From the NCBI RefSeq assembly GCF_934190855.1, contig NZ_CAKPTN010000110.1:1-5407 (forward strand): a stretch of 5,407 nt of DNA. Direction: 5' to 3'. Positions 1-5,407 of the stretch are shown here, one piece after another. This stretch comes from an uncultured Veillonella sp. Lineage in GTDB: Bacteria > Bacillota > Negativicutes > Veillonellales > Veillonellaceae. The notes under the pieces were generated by a model. That model had not been told where the DNA came from. It was given only the letters and a program-made list of their open reading frames with translations, and searched no databases. Both the position numbers and the translations under genes were made by a program. Positions within the stretch are counted from its first letter, which is position 1; each line of letters begins with the position of its first letter.

Positions 1-8
1 GGTTAATT

Positions 9-839
9 ATGAAAGAAATTCAAGGACAAAGTTTCCTACAAAATCATCCATGTTACAACAAGTCTGCTTCTGCTAATTGGGGACGCTTACATTTACCAGT
101 AGCGCCGAATTGTAATATTCAATGTAATTATTGTAATCGTAAGTACGACTGTGCGAATGAAAATAGACCGGGCGTGACGCAGCACGTTTATACGCCACAA
201 GAGGCAGCAGCCTTTGTGCATAAGGTATTTGATGCACGTAAGGATATTTCTGTTGTCGGCATTGCAGGGCCTGGAGATCCTATGTGCGATGCGGATAAGA
301 CACTGGAAACATTCCGCCTCGTTAAAAAAGATTTTCCTCATGTCATGCTCTGTTTATCTAGTAATGGCTTAGCAGTGCCTGATTATATCGATGAAATCGC
401 TGACTTAGGGATTACTCATGTAACGATTACAGCTAATGCTATTGATCCAGAGATTGCAAAAAATGTATACTCCATGGTTCGCTACGAGGGGAATATCTAC
501 AAGGGAATCGATGGGGCCCGTATTTTATTAGAGCGTCAGGCTGAAAGTATCCGAAAATTAAAGGAAAAGAACATCATCGTTAAGATCAATACCGTAGTAG
601 TGCCTGATGTCAATATGGACCATGTACCAGCTATCGCTAAACAAGCAGAAGCATGGGGCGTAGATTTGATGAACTGTATTGCTATGATTCCAGTTCATGA
701 TACAGCCTTTGAACATCACCGAGGTCCGACTTCAGAAGAAATCGATAACATGCGTCAATTTATTGGTCACTATGTTCCACAAATGACGCACTGTAAGCGC
801 TGTAGAGCTGATGCTATCGGTCGTTTATGCGAAGCATAA
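9..839 (+). CDS. nifB: NifB-type radical SAM protein (FeMo-cofactor precursor synthase family), stand-alone core form
   Basis: NifB uses S-adenosylmethionine to fuse two [4Fe-4S] clusters and insert a carbide and a sulfur, giving NifB-co, the precursor of nitrogenase-type cofactors, in the cytoplasm. The 276-residue protein carries the radical SAM CX3CX2C motif (Cys35, Cys39, Cys42) inside the diagnostic NifB stretch VAPNCNIQCNYCNRKYDC. It also has the N-terminal HPC motif (His13, Cys15), the GIAGPGDP segment (84-91), and the C-terminal CKRCRADAIG motif (Cys262, Cys265). His13, Cys15, Cys48, Cys115, Cys262 and Cys265 are the candidate ligands of the two substrate clusters, so none appears lost. 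The C-terminal NifX-like domain of many diazotroph NifBs is absent, as in archaeal and some clostridial forms. Only 8 nt of upstream sequence are present; the leading GG may be the end of a ribosome binding site. The start fits because HPC lies close to the N-terminus. No nitrogenase gene is in the window, so the product acting downstream is unknown. Confidence 0.9.
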   Translation: MKEIQGQSFLQNHPCYNKSASANWGRLHLPVAPNCNIQCNYCNRKYDCANENRPGVTQHVYTPQEAAAFVHKVFDARKDISVVGIAGPGDPMCDADKTLETFRLVKKDFPHVMLCLSSNGLAVPDYIDEIADLGITHVTITANAIDPEIAKNVYSMVRYEGNIYKGIDGARILLERQAESIRKLKEKNIIVKINTVVVPDVNMDHVPAIAKQAEAWGVDLMNCIAMIPVHDTAFEHHRGPTSEEIDNMRQFIGHYVPQMTHCKRCRADAIGRLCEA

Positions 840-868
840 AAGGCTATATACTCATGGTATATAGCCTT
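840..868. terminator. Hairpin between convergent genes, probable bidirectional terminator
   Basis: An 11-bp perfect stem (840-850 with 858-868; arm AAGGCTATATA) encloses a 7-nt loop. It begins one base after the nifB stop codon and lies 14 nt beyond the stop of the opposing lyase-like gene. On the minus strand the stem is followed by TTTATGCTT, a weak T tract. On the plus strand no T run follows, only a second small 6-bp stem (868-873 with 880-885) that overlaps the stop codon of the minus-strand gene. Termination is therefore better supported for the minus-strand gene than for nifB. Confidence 0.65.
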
Positions 869-882
869 AACAGCGATATCTG

Positions 883-2040
883 TTATTTAGAGCTCTTTAC
901 AATTGTATTTAGAGCCGATAATGCAGCCTCTACATCTTCATGTCTGTTAGCGTAGCCAAAGGAGAAGCGTACGGTTCCCTCTGGATAGGTGCCTAAAGTT
1001 TGATGTGCTCGTGGAGCACAATGAAGACCAACGCGCGTCATGATGTGATAGGTTGACTCTAGTTCGTAAGCAATGCTTGCCGGATCCATATCATCTATCG
1101 TGATAGATACGACGGCTGTTCGATCTTGAATATCTTGTTTACCGATGATAGTAACTCCGTTTATTGACCGTAATCCTTCGAGGAAGGCTTTTGTCAAAGC
1201 TAGCTCGTGATTGTGGATATTCTCCATGCCGACTGATTCGATGTAGGAGAGACCTTCGTTGAGGCCGATGATGCCAGGTAGATTTAATGTACCTGCTTCA
1301 AAGGCGTCGGGCATATGGGTTGGCATCGTTTCTAAATGTGAAAAACTGCCCGTGCCACCGGCGATAAGAGGCGTTAAGGTTTGAGCCATTTCTTTGGTTA
1401 AAATAATACCACCGATACCTTGTGGGCCCAATAATCCTGTATGACCAGTAAAGCAAAGTGCATCGATATGACACGCTTTCACATCGATAGGGATAACACC
1501 CGCTGTTTGGGCTGCATCTAGAATGAAGTGTAGATTATGAGCATTACAGATTGGACCAATTGATTCAATAGGCTGCGCGGTGCCACATACATTGGATGCG
1601 TGATTGATAATTATAGCCACTGTATTTGGACGGATGAGTGACTCAATAGTTTCTACTTGGATAGAACCAGTCGTATCACAAGGGATACAGTCAAAGGTAA
1701 TACCTTCATCCAATAGTTGTGTAAGAGGTCTCATCACCGCATTGTGTTCCATAGAGCTAACGAGGACGTGATCACCGGCTTTCAATAGGCCCTTGATAAC
1801 CATGTTTAAGCTCATCGTTACATTTTGTGTAAAAATGACAGGAGATGGATCGTGTCCGTTGAATAAGGTATTTAGTCGTTGGCGCGTTGTATAGATAATA
1901 TCCTCTACATCATAGGCTAGGGCATAGGAGCCACGGTTGATATTGATGCCCCGGTTCGTTATATAGTTAGATATAGCGCTAGCTACGTTTGGAGCTTTGG
2001 GGAATGTGGTACTCGCATTATCCAAATAAATATAGTTCAT
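883..2040 (-). CDS. Cysteine desulfurase/selenocysteine lyase-like protein (class V aminotransferase fold, EF2568-like), PLP lysine replaced
   Basis: This protein belongs to the family that strips sulfur or selenium from (seleno)cysteine with pyridoxal phosphate. The 385 residues show the family N-terminus (YLDNASTT, 4-12), the PLP-stacking His99 in MEHNAV, Asn150 in NHASNV, Asp175 and Gln178 in DAAQTAG, His200 before the cofactor lysine site, and the active-site Cys341 in RVGLHCAP. The expected Schiff-base lysine after His200 is Thr201 (codon ACA, 1438-1440), so classical PLP catalysis is doubtful. The start at 2040 is chosen over an in-frame ATG at 2124: a GGAG (complement of 2048-2051) lies 7 nt upstream, the family N-terminus begins here, and the longer form would run through the divergent promoter. 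The subfamily resembles the Enterococcus EF2568 type found in selenium gene clusters, which agrees with the divergent yedE and DUF3343 genes. It could be a pseudoenzyme, a Se/S-binding protein, or an inactivated allele. Confidence 0.88.
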   Translation of the reverse strand: MNYIYLDNASTTFPKAPNVASAISNYITNRGININRGSYALAYDVEDIIYTTRQRLNTLFNGHDPSPVIFTQNVTMSLNMVIKGLLKAGDHVLVSSMEHNAVMRPLTQLLDEGITFDCIPCDTTGSIQVETIESLIRPNTVAIIINHASNVCGTAQPIESIGPICNAHNLHFILDAAQTAGVIPIDVKACHIDALCFTGHTGLLGPQGIGGIILTKEMAQTLTPLIAGGTGSFSHLETMPTHMPDAFEAGTLNLPGIIGLNEGLSYIESVGMENIHNHELALTKAFLEGLRSINGVTIIGKQDIQDRTAVVSITIDDMDPASIAYELESTYHIMTRVGLHCAPRAHQTLGTYPEGTVRFSFGYANRHEDVEAALSALNTIVKSSK

Positions 2041-2047
2041 TGGTAAT

Positions 2048-2083
2048 CTCCATGAATAACAAGGTGTATTTATGGTTATTATA
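2048..2083 (-). promoter_or_regulatory. Promoter -10 and ribosome binding site of the lyase-like gene
   Basis: On the minus strand a perfect TATAAT occupies 2083-2078, giving an expected transcript start near 2071 and a leader of about 30 nt. The GGAG ribosome binding site (2051-2048) sits 7 nt before the ATG at 2040-2038. The -35 position (2106-2101) reads CCTATC, a poor match, so the promoter may need an activator or be weak. Confidence 0.6.
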
Positions 2084-2091
2084 TCATGAGT

Positions 2092-2119
2092 CGTATGCTT
2101 GATAGGGTAGAAGCATATG
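2092..2119. promoter_or_regulatory. Operator-like inverted repeat between the divergent promoters
   Basis: The arms CGTATGCTT (2092-2100) and AAGCATATG (2111-2119) are complementary in 8 of 9 positions, the exception being a G/T pair, and are separated by 10 bp. The left arm lies in the -35/-10 spacer of the minus-strand promoter and touches the -35 of the yedE promoter; the right arm lies in the yedE promoter spacer. The right arm is also part of a perfect 10-bp palindrome, AGCATATGCT (2112-2121). A protein bound here could control both genes. No regulator gene is in the window, so this is inferred from geometry only. Confidence 0.4.
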
Positions 2120-2154
2120 CTCATATAGTTTTAGTGTAGTTAGTTTGAAAGGAG
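2099..2154 (+). promoter_or_regulatory. Promoter and ribosome binding site of yedE
   Basis: TTGATA (2099-2104) is a good -35 hexamer, and TATAGT (2124-2129) is the best -10 at a long 19-nt spacing. The 17-nt alternative, CATATA at 2122, is weaker. The ribosome binding site AAAGGAG (2148-2154) is strong and stands 6 nt before the ATG at 2161. The predicted leader is about 25 nt. Confidence 0.5.
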
Positions 2155-2160
2155 TTTATT

Positions 2161-3222
2161 ATGAGTGGGTCTCATGAAAAACGGAATTTAATTATTGCAG
2201 GCCTAATTATTGGCGCTATTGCAGGCTTCCTCGTATTAGCTGGAAACCCGGGTAATATGGGCTTTTGCATTGCCTGCTTTATCCGTGATACCGTAGGTGG
2301 TCTAGGTCTACATCGTGCCGCACCAGTACAGTACATTCGCCCAGAAGTTATCGGTCTCATTTTAGGGGCCTATGTATTGTCTATGATTCGTGGCGAACAT
2401 CAAAGCAAAGGTGGTTCCTCTCCAATTATTCGATTTATTCTCGGCTTCTTTGTTATGATTGGTGCATTGATGTTCCTTGGTTGTCCAATTCGCATGATCT
2501 TGCGCCTCGGCGGTGGTGATTTAAATGCATTATTCGGTATTGCTGGTTTTGCAGGCGGTATTGGATTTGGTACTATATTCTTGAAAAAAGGCTATTCTTT
2601 ACAACGCACCTATGCGTTGAGCAAATTAGAATCTGCTATGATGCCTGCTATTCAAGTCGGGTTGCTCATACTTGTTGTTACGGCTCCAGCATTTATCTTC
2701 TTTAGCCAAAAAGGTCCTGGTGCTATGCATGCACCTTGGTTAATTTCTTTGGCGGCAGGCCTCGTGGTAGGTGGCTTATCTCAAGTTAGCCGTCTTTGTA
2801 CAGTTGGTGGCTTCCGTGATTTATTCTTGTTCAAAAAATCTATTCTTATTTTTGGGTATCTTGCAGTACTTGTAGGTGTATTTTTAGTAAATATTAGTTT
2901 TGGCAATTTCCATCTTGGCTTTGAAAACCAACCGATTGCACATACAGACGGCTTGTGGAATTTCTTAGGTATGGCGCTTGCAGGTTTCTGCAGCGTATTG
3001 CTTGGTGGTTGTCCATTGCGTCAATTGATCATGACTGGTGAAGGGAATTCCGATTCCACTGTGACAGTACTTGGCCTGGCAGCAGGTGCAGCATTTGCTC
3101 ATAACTTTGGTTTAGCTGCTTCTGGTGCTGGCCCTACATTAAATGGTCAAATTGCTGTGGGTGTTGGTTTTGTAGTGGCTCTTATCATAGCTATCCTTAA
3201 TACAAAACGTGCCAATGCGTAG
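2161..3222 (+). CDS. yedE: YedE family putative selenium/sulfur-species transporter (YeeE/YedE membrane protein)
   Basis: This is a polytopic inner-membrane protein of the YeeE/YedE family, whose members move reduced sulfur species such as thiosulfate; the YedE subgroup is linked to selenium by gene context. The 353 residues hold about ten hydrophobic segments, beginning near residue 9 and ending near 347. Conserved cysteine motifs line up as an internal duplication: C36-x5-R42-D43 matches C213-x5-R219-D220, and GCPIR (107-111) matches GCPLR (283-287), with 72 and 71 residues between the paired cysteines. Cys39 and Cys277 are additional. This matches the pseudo-twofold cysteine relay described for thiosulfate transporters of the family. 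A strong ribosome binding site fixes the start. The DUF3343 gene follows after 17 nt, and the lyase-like gene diverges upstream, supporting a shared Se/S-handling role. Selenium rather than sulfur as the substrate is inferred from neighbours, not from a visible residue. Confidence 0.88.
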   Translation: MSGSHEKRNLIIAGLIIGAIAGFLVLAGNPGNMGFCIACFIRDTVGGLGLHRAAPVQYIRPEVIGLILGAYVLSMIRGEHQSKGGSSPIIRFILGFFVMIGALMFLGCPIRMILRLGGGDLNALFGIAGFAGGIGFGTIFLKKGYSLQRTYALSKLESAMMPAIQVGLLILVVTAPAFIFFSQKGPGAMHAPWLISLAAGLVVGGLSQVSRLCTVGGFRDLFLFKKSILIFGYLAVLVGVFLVNISFGNFHLGFENQPIAHTDGLWNFLGMALAGFCSVLLGGCPLRQLIMTGEGNSDSTVTVLGLAAGAAFAHNFGLAASGAGPTLNGQIAVGVGFVVALIIAILNTKRANA

Positions 3223-3239
3223 GCTAGAAGTGAGTAACT

Positions 3240-3488
3240 ATGAAATACATTGCTACTTTTTACTCTCACTTTGGAGCCATTCGTTTTAAACGAGAGGCCC
3301 CTGAAGGGGTAACCAATATAGAACTTCGTCCAGTACCGCGCGATTTGAGTTCCTCTTGTGGAACGAGTGCCTCCTTTGATGCTAGTGAAAGCTTTACTTT
3401 TACAGAAGATTCAACGGACGAAATTGAACAAATCGTAGCTGTTACAGAGGGCGGTTATAAAACTATCTATGAAAGTCCTAATAAATAA
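3240..3488 (+). CDS. DUF3343 domain protein, putative Se/S carrier
   Basis: This small 82-residue cytoplasmic protein matches the DUF3343 pattern: an N-terminal beta strand (YIATFYSHFGAIRFKRE, 3-19), then PVPRDLSSSCG (31-41) with a single cysteine, Cys40, and a short acidic C-terminal half. The family is described as putative Se/S carriers and recurs beside YedE and desulfurase-like genes; the lone cysteine would hold a persulfide or perselenide. The gene starts 17 nt after the yedE stop, with only a weak ribosome binding site (GTGAG, 3230-3234), so it is probably translated from the yedE transcript, perhaps by coupling. A rho-independent terminator follows 61 nt after the stop. A TusA/YedF-type carrier, often seen in such clusters, is not in this window. 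Confidence 0.85.
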   Translation: MKYIATFYSHFGAIRFKREAPEGVTNIELRPVPRDLSSSCGTSASFDASESFTFTEDSTDEIEQIVAVTEGGYKTIYESPNK

Positions 3489-3549
3489 GGTCTAGAGATT
3501 TTTAGTGCTGTTAATCCAAGTAGTTCTATAATTATTATATAATGTAAAC

Positions 3550-3581
3550 AAGGAGTTATCCGTTGGATAGCTCCTTATTTG
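3550..3581 (+). terminator. Rho-independent terminator of the yedE-DUF3343 operon
   Basis: A 12-bp stem (3550-3561 with 3565-3576, one G/T pair) with a tight 3-nt loop is followed by the T-rich ATTTGTT. It stands 61 nt after the DUF3343 stop codon and ends the two-gene operon. A separate run of seven T (3597-3603) lies further on without its own stem. Confidence 0.85.
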
Positions 3582-3689
3582 TTATACAGCCCTATATTTT
3601 TTTGTGGTTCACCAACAGTATATGTCATTGAATCTCCTAATATATATGGCATTTATAGATGGATATAAAAATTGTAAATGTAAGATGTA

Positions 3690-3720
3690 TTGACTTAAAC
3701 CTAACTTTAAGTTTTATACT
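3690..3720 (+). promoter_or_regulatory. Promoter of the DXS-like gene with an embedded operator-like dyad
   Basis: TTGACT (3690-3695) is a 5/6 match to the -35 consensus and TATACT (3715-3720) a 5/6 match to -10, at a long 19-nt spacing. A perfect inverted repeat, ACTTAAA (3693-3699) and TTTAAGT (3706-3712) around 6 bp, overlaps the -35 and fills the spacer, a position typical of a repressor site. The predicted start near 3727 gives a leader of roughly 110 nt. Confidence 0.55.
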
Positions 3721-3726
3721 ATAAAC

Positions 3727-3739
3727 ATACTTGAAGTAT
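3727..3739. repeat. 13-bp palindrome at the predicted transcript start
   Basis: ATACTT-G-AAGTAT is a perfect dyad with a single central base. It shares ACTT/AAGT half-sites with the dyad at 3693-3712, 34 bp upstream between their left ACTT elements (3693 and 3729 differ by 36). The two might be sites for one dimeric regulator. AT-rich DNA makes such dyads fairly common, so support is modest. Confidence 0.35.
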
Positions 3740-3762
3740 AACACTAGTTATTTTGAGTGACA

Positions 3763-3817
3763 ATATTTACAATCATTATACTTGGTTATGTATAGTGATT
3801 GTAGTTGAAGTAAATAT
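3763..3817 (+). promoter_or_regulatory. Long bulged hairpin in the leader of the DXS-like gene
   Basis: The inner stem pairs 3769-3781 with 3790-3802 (13 bp, one A-to-G change that still pairs as G/U in RNA) around the 8-nt loop TTGGTTAT. The outer stem pairs ATATTTAC (3763-3770) with GTAAATAT (3810-3817), leaving a bulge of about 7-9 nt on the 3' side. It ends 11 nt before the ribosome binding site and is not followed by a T run, so it is not a standard terminator. It could be an RNA control or stability element, or a protein-binding dyad in DNA. Confidence 0.5.
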
Positions 3818-3839
3818 AATTTGTATTGAAAGGATTACC

Positions 3840-5407
3840 ATGAACTTAATTGATATAAAATCTCCAGTCGATTTAAAAGGCTTATCTATTTCTGAATTAA
3901 CAGACTTAACGGCACAAGCTCGGCAAGCTCTCATGACAAAGGTATCTGAGCACGGCGGCCATTTTGGTCCACCTATGGGCGTAGCAGAAATGATCATGGC
4001 CTTGCACTATGTATTTAACTCTCCTGTAGATAAGATTGTATATGACGTATCTCATCAATCCTATGTACATAAGATGGTTACAGGTCGTGCGTTGGCGTTC
4101 TTAGATCACGATCATTATGATGATGTAACGGGCTATACAGATCCTACTGAAAGTGAGCATGATTTCTTTAACATTGGTCATACATCCACATCTATCTCCT
4201 TAGCATCTGGCCTGGCTACTGCTCGAAATTTAAAGGGCGACTCTGAAAATATTATTGCTATTATTGGTGATGGTTCTTTATCTGGTGGGGAAGCCTTTGA
4301 AGGTCTAGATTATGCGGCCACATTAGATAGCAATATGATTATTATCGTCAATGATAATGACCAATCCATTGCGGAAAATCATGGTGGCTTGTATCGTGGT
4401 CTTCGTGAGTTACGCGAGTCCAATGGTGAAAGCCCTAATAATATTTTCAAGGCTTTAGGTTTAGATTATCGTTTTGTAGCAAAGGGTAATGATTTGGAAA
4501 CCCTAATCAATGTATTTAAGGATGTGAAAGATATCGATCATCCTATCGTGTTGCATGTGGTTACTCAAAAAGGTAAGGGCTATGCCATTGCAGAGCAACA
4601 TAAAGAGAAGTTCCATTGGATCATGCCATTTGATTTAGAGACAGGTAAACTCAAAAAGGAACATCATGGTCCGACCTATGCTGGTACAATTGCGGACTAT
4701 TTGATGGAACAAATTAAAGTAGATCCAACTGTGGTAGCTATTAATGCAGGGACACCAGGTGGCTTTGGCTTTAACTCTGAATGGCGTAAAGAAGCTGGTA
4801 AACAATATATAGATGTTGGTATTGCGGAAGAACATGCTGTTGCAATGAGTTCTGGTATTGCAAAAAATGGCGGTAAGCCAGTGTTCAGTGTAGATAGTAC
4901 CTTCTTACAACGCGCTTATGACCAATTGGTTCAAGATCTTTGCGTCAATAATAATAGTGCAGTTATCATCAATCATATGGCATCTGTATATGGCATGAAC
5001 GATGTCACTCATTTAGGGATCTTTGATATTCCTATGCTTACAAGCATTCCTAATTTAGTATACTTAGCACCTACTAATAATGAAGAATTGTTGGCTATGA
5101 CCGAATATGCAGTGCATCAACACGAGCATCCTGTGGCCATTCGTGTTCCTGTAGGTGAATTTACATCTACTGGTGTAGCCGATACGACTGATTACAGTGT
5201 TTTAAATAAATCTGAAGTGACTCGTCGTGGTGAACGCATTGCCTTATTAGGTCTTGGTAATTTCTATCATCTAGCTAATCAAGTGGCTGATGAATTGGCT
5301 AAAGACGGTATTCATGCAACCGTAGTTAATCCTAAATTTGCTTCTGGCCTTGATAGAGCATTGCTGGAAGAATTGAAAGCAAATCATTCTGTAGTATTTA
5401 CTTTGGA
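3840..5407 (+). CDS. 1-deoxy-D-xylulose-5-phosphate synthase-like ThDP enzyme (partial, 3' end beyond window)
   Basis: The first 522 residues are present. Canonical DXS condenses pyruvate and glyceraldehyde 3-phosphate to make DXP for isoprenoids, thiamine and pyridoxal. The N-terminal ThDP domain shows His41, His72 in SHQSYVHK, GHTSTS (113-118), GDGSLSGG (143-150) and NDND (171-174). The transketolase-type pyrimidine domain has the catalytic Glu330 in IAEEHAV and the STFLQRAYDQ block (353-362). A transketolase C-terminal domain starts near 455. Against E. coli DXS as I recall it, three substrate-side residues differ: Tyr392 is Asp352, Arg420 is Met380 and Asp427 is Asn387, while Arg398, His431 and Arg478 are kept (Arg358, His391, Arg435). 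The linker after the NDN motif is about 30 residues shorter. This matches the shorter DXS-like group of about 580 residues; true DXS activity is uncertain, so no symbol is given. The ribosome binding site AAAGGA supports the start. It has its own promoter, separate from yedE. Confidence 0.85.
   Translation, partial: MNLIDIKSPVDLKGLSISELTDLTAQARQALMTKVSEHGGHFGPPMGVAEMIMALHYVFNSPVDKIVYDVSHQSYVHKMVTGRALAFLDHDHYDDVTGYTDPTESEHDFFNIGHTSTSISLASGLATARNLKGDSENIIAIIGDGSLSGGEAFEGLDYAATLDSNMIIIVNDNDQSIAENHGGLYRGLRELRESNGESPNNIFKALGLDYRFVAKGNDLETLINVFKDVKDIDHPIVLHVVTQKGKGYAIAEQHKEKFHWIMPFDLETGKLKKEHHGPTYAGTIADYLMEQIKVDPTVVAINAGTPGGFGFNSEWRKEAGKQYIDVGIAEEHAVAMSSGIAKNGGKPVFSVDSTFLQRAYDQLVQDLCVNNNSAVIINHMASVYGMNDVTHLGIFDIPMLTSIPNLVYLAPTNNEELLAMTEYAVHQHEHPVAIRVPVGEFTSTGVADTTDYSVLNKSEVTRRGERIALLGLGNFYHLANQVADELAKDGIHATVVNPKFASGLDRALLEELKANHSVVFTL

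Larger units (their letters stand above)
3577..3839 (+). promoter_or_regulatory. Leader region of the DXS-like gene: survey of the gene-free stretch
   Basis: This AT-rich stretch holds no convincing gene. In order it contains a T7 run (3597-3603), an 11-bp near-direct repeat (TATATGTCATT 3619-3629 and TATATGGCATT 3643-3653, 24 bp apart), a promoter at 3690-3720, two or three short dyads (3693-3739), a long hairpin (3763-3817) and the ribosome binding site AAAGGA (3829-3834), 5 nt before the ATG. I recognised no known riboswitch or T-box. Confidence 0.5.

Noticed and set aside
93..341. Minus-strand open frame inside nifB
   Set aside because: Mirror reading of the conserved radical SAM region; no sign of independent coding.
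2172..2360. Minus-strand open frame at the start of yedE
   Set aside because: It lies wholly antisense to a conserved membrane protein, and its proline- and arginine-rich composition is a by-product of the glycine and alanine codons on the other strand.
3538..3543. Perfect TATAAT before the terminator hairpin
   Set aside because: No -35 element at suitable spacing, and any transcript would start at the terminator stem itself.
3619..3653. Two 11-bp near-direct repeats 24 bp apart as a possible repeat array or iteron
   Set aside because: Only two copies, AT-rich, with one mismatch; no third copy and no replication gene nearby.
3622..3693. A 23-codon open frame (ATG at 3622, TGA at 3691) ending in a Cys-Lys-Cys stretch
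   Set aside because: No ribosome binding site precedes it, it lies upstream of the predicted promoter, and its composition matches AT-rich noncoding DNA.
3815..3820. Perfect TATAAT close to the DXS-like start codon
   Set aside because: No -35 at proper spacing, and a start about 7 nt downstream would fall within or after the ribosome binding site; it overlaps the hairpin's outer arm.
3776..3997. Minus-strand open frame across the start of the DXS-like gene
   Set aside because: It overlaps a strongly recognised coding region on the other strand and has no family resemblance or ribosome binding site.

Overview
The window looks like chromosomal DNA of a low-GC anaerobic Firmicute. Codon use, strong GGAG ribosome binding sites and the gene set would fit a Veillonella-like member of the Negativicutes. 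That placement is recognition, not a database result. No rRNA, tRNA, CRISPR array or insertion sequence was seen.

Layout: (1) 9-839 (+) is a compact stand-alone NifB-type radical SAM protein. (2) 840-868 is a hairpin between convergent genes. (3) 883-2040 (-) is a cysteine desulfurase/selenocysteine lyase-like class V aminotransferase-fold protein. (4) 2041-2160 is a divergent promoter region with a dyad lying in both promoters. (5) 2161-3222 (+) is a YedE-type membrane protein (putative selenium or sulfur-species transporter), followed 17 nt later by (6) 3240-3488 (+), a DUF3343 putative Se/S carrier, then a rho-independent terminator. (7) 3577-3839 is an AT-rich leader with a promoter, operator-like dyads and a long hairpin. 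(8) 3840 to the window end (+) is a DXS-like thiamine-diphosphate enzyme, cut off by the window edge.

Genes 3, 5 and 6 form a recognisable chalcogen-handling group: import of a reduced Se or S species (YedE), a one-cysteine carrier (DUF3343), and a PLP-fold lyase that would release or pass on the Se/S atom. Comparative genomics links these families to selenium use in anaerobes. NifB next door makes an Fe-S-carbide cluster and needs sulfur, but its transcription is convergent with the lyase, so a functional link is only a guess.

Two proteins depart from their families at catalytic positions. In the lyase-like protein the PLP-binding lysine of the GHKG motif reads as threonine (Thr201, codon at 1438-1440), while the other cofactor residues and the active-site cysteine remain. 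In the DXS-like protein the ThDP side is intact, but three substrate-side residues of canonical DXS are changed (Tyr to Asp352, Arg to Met380, Asp to Asn387) and the family's long internal linker is shortened. Both merit checking before the standard enzyme names are trusted.
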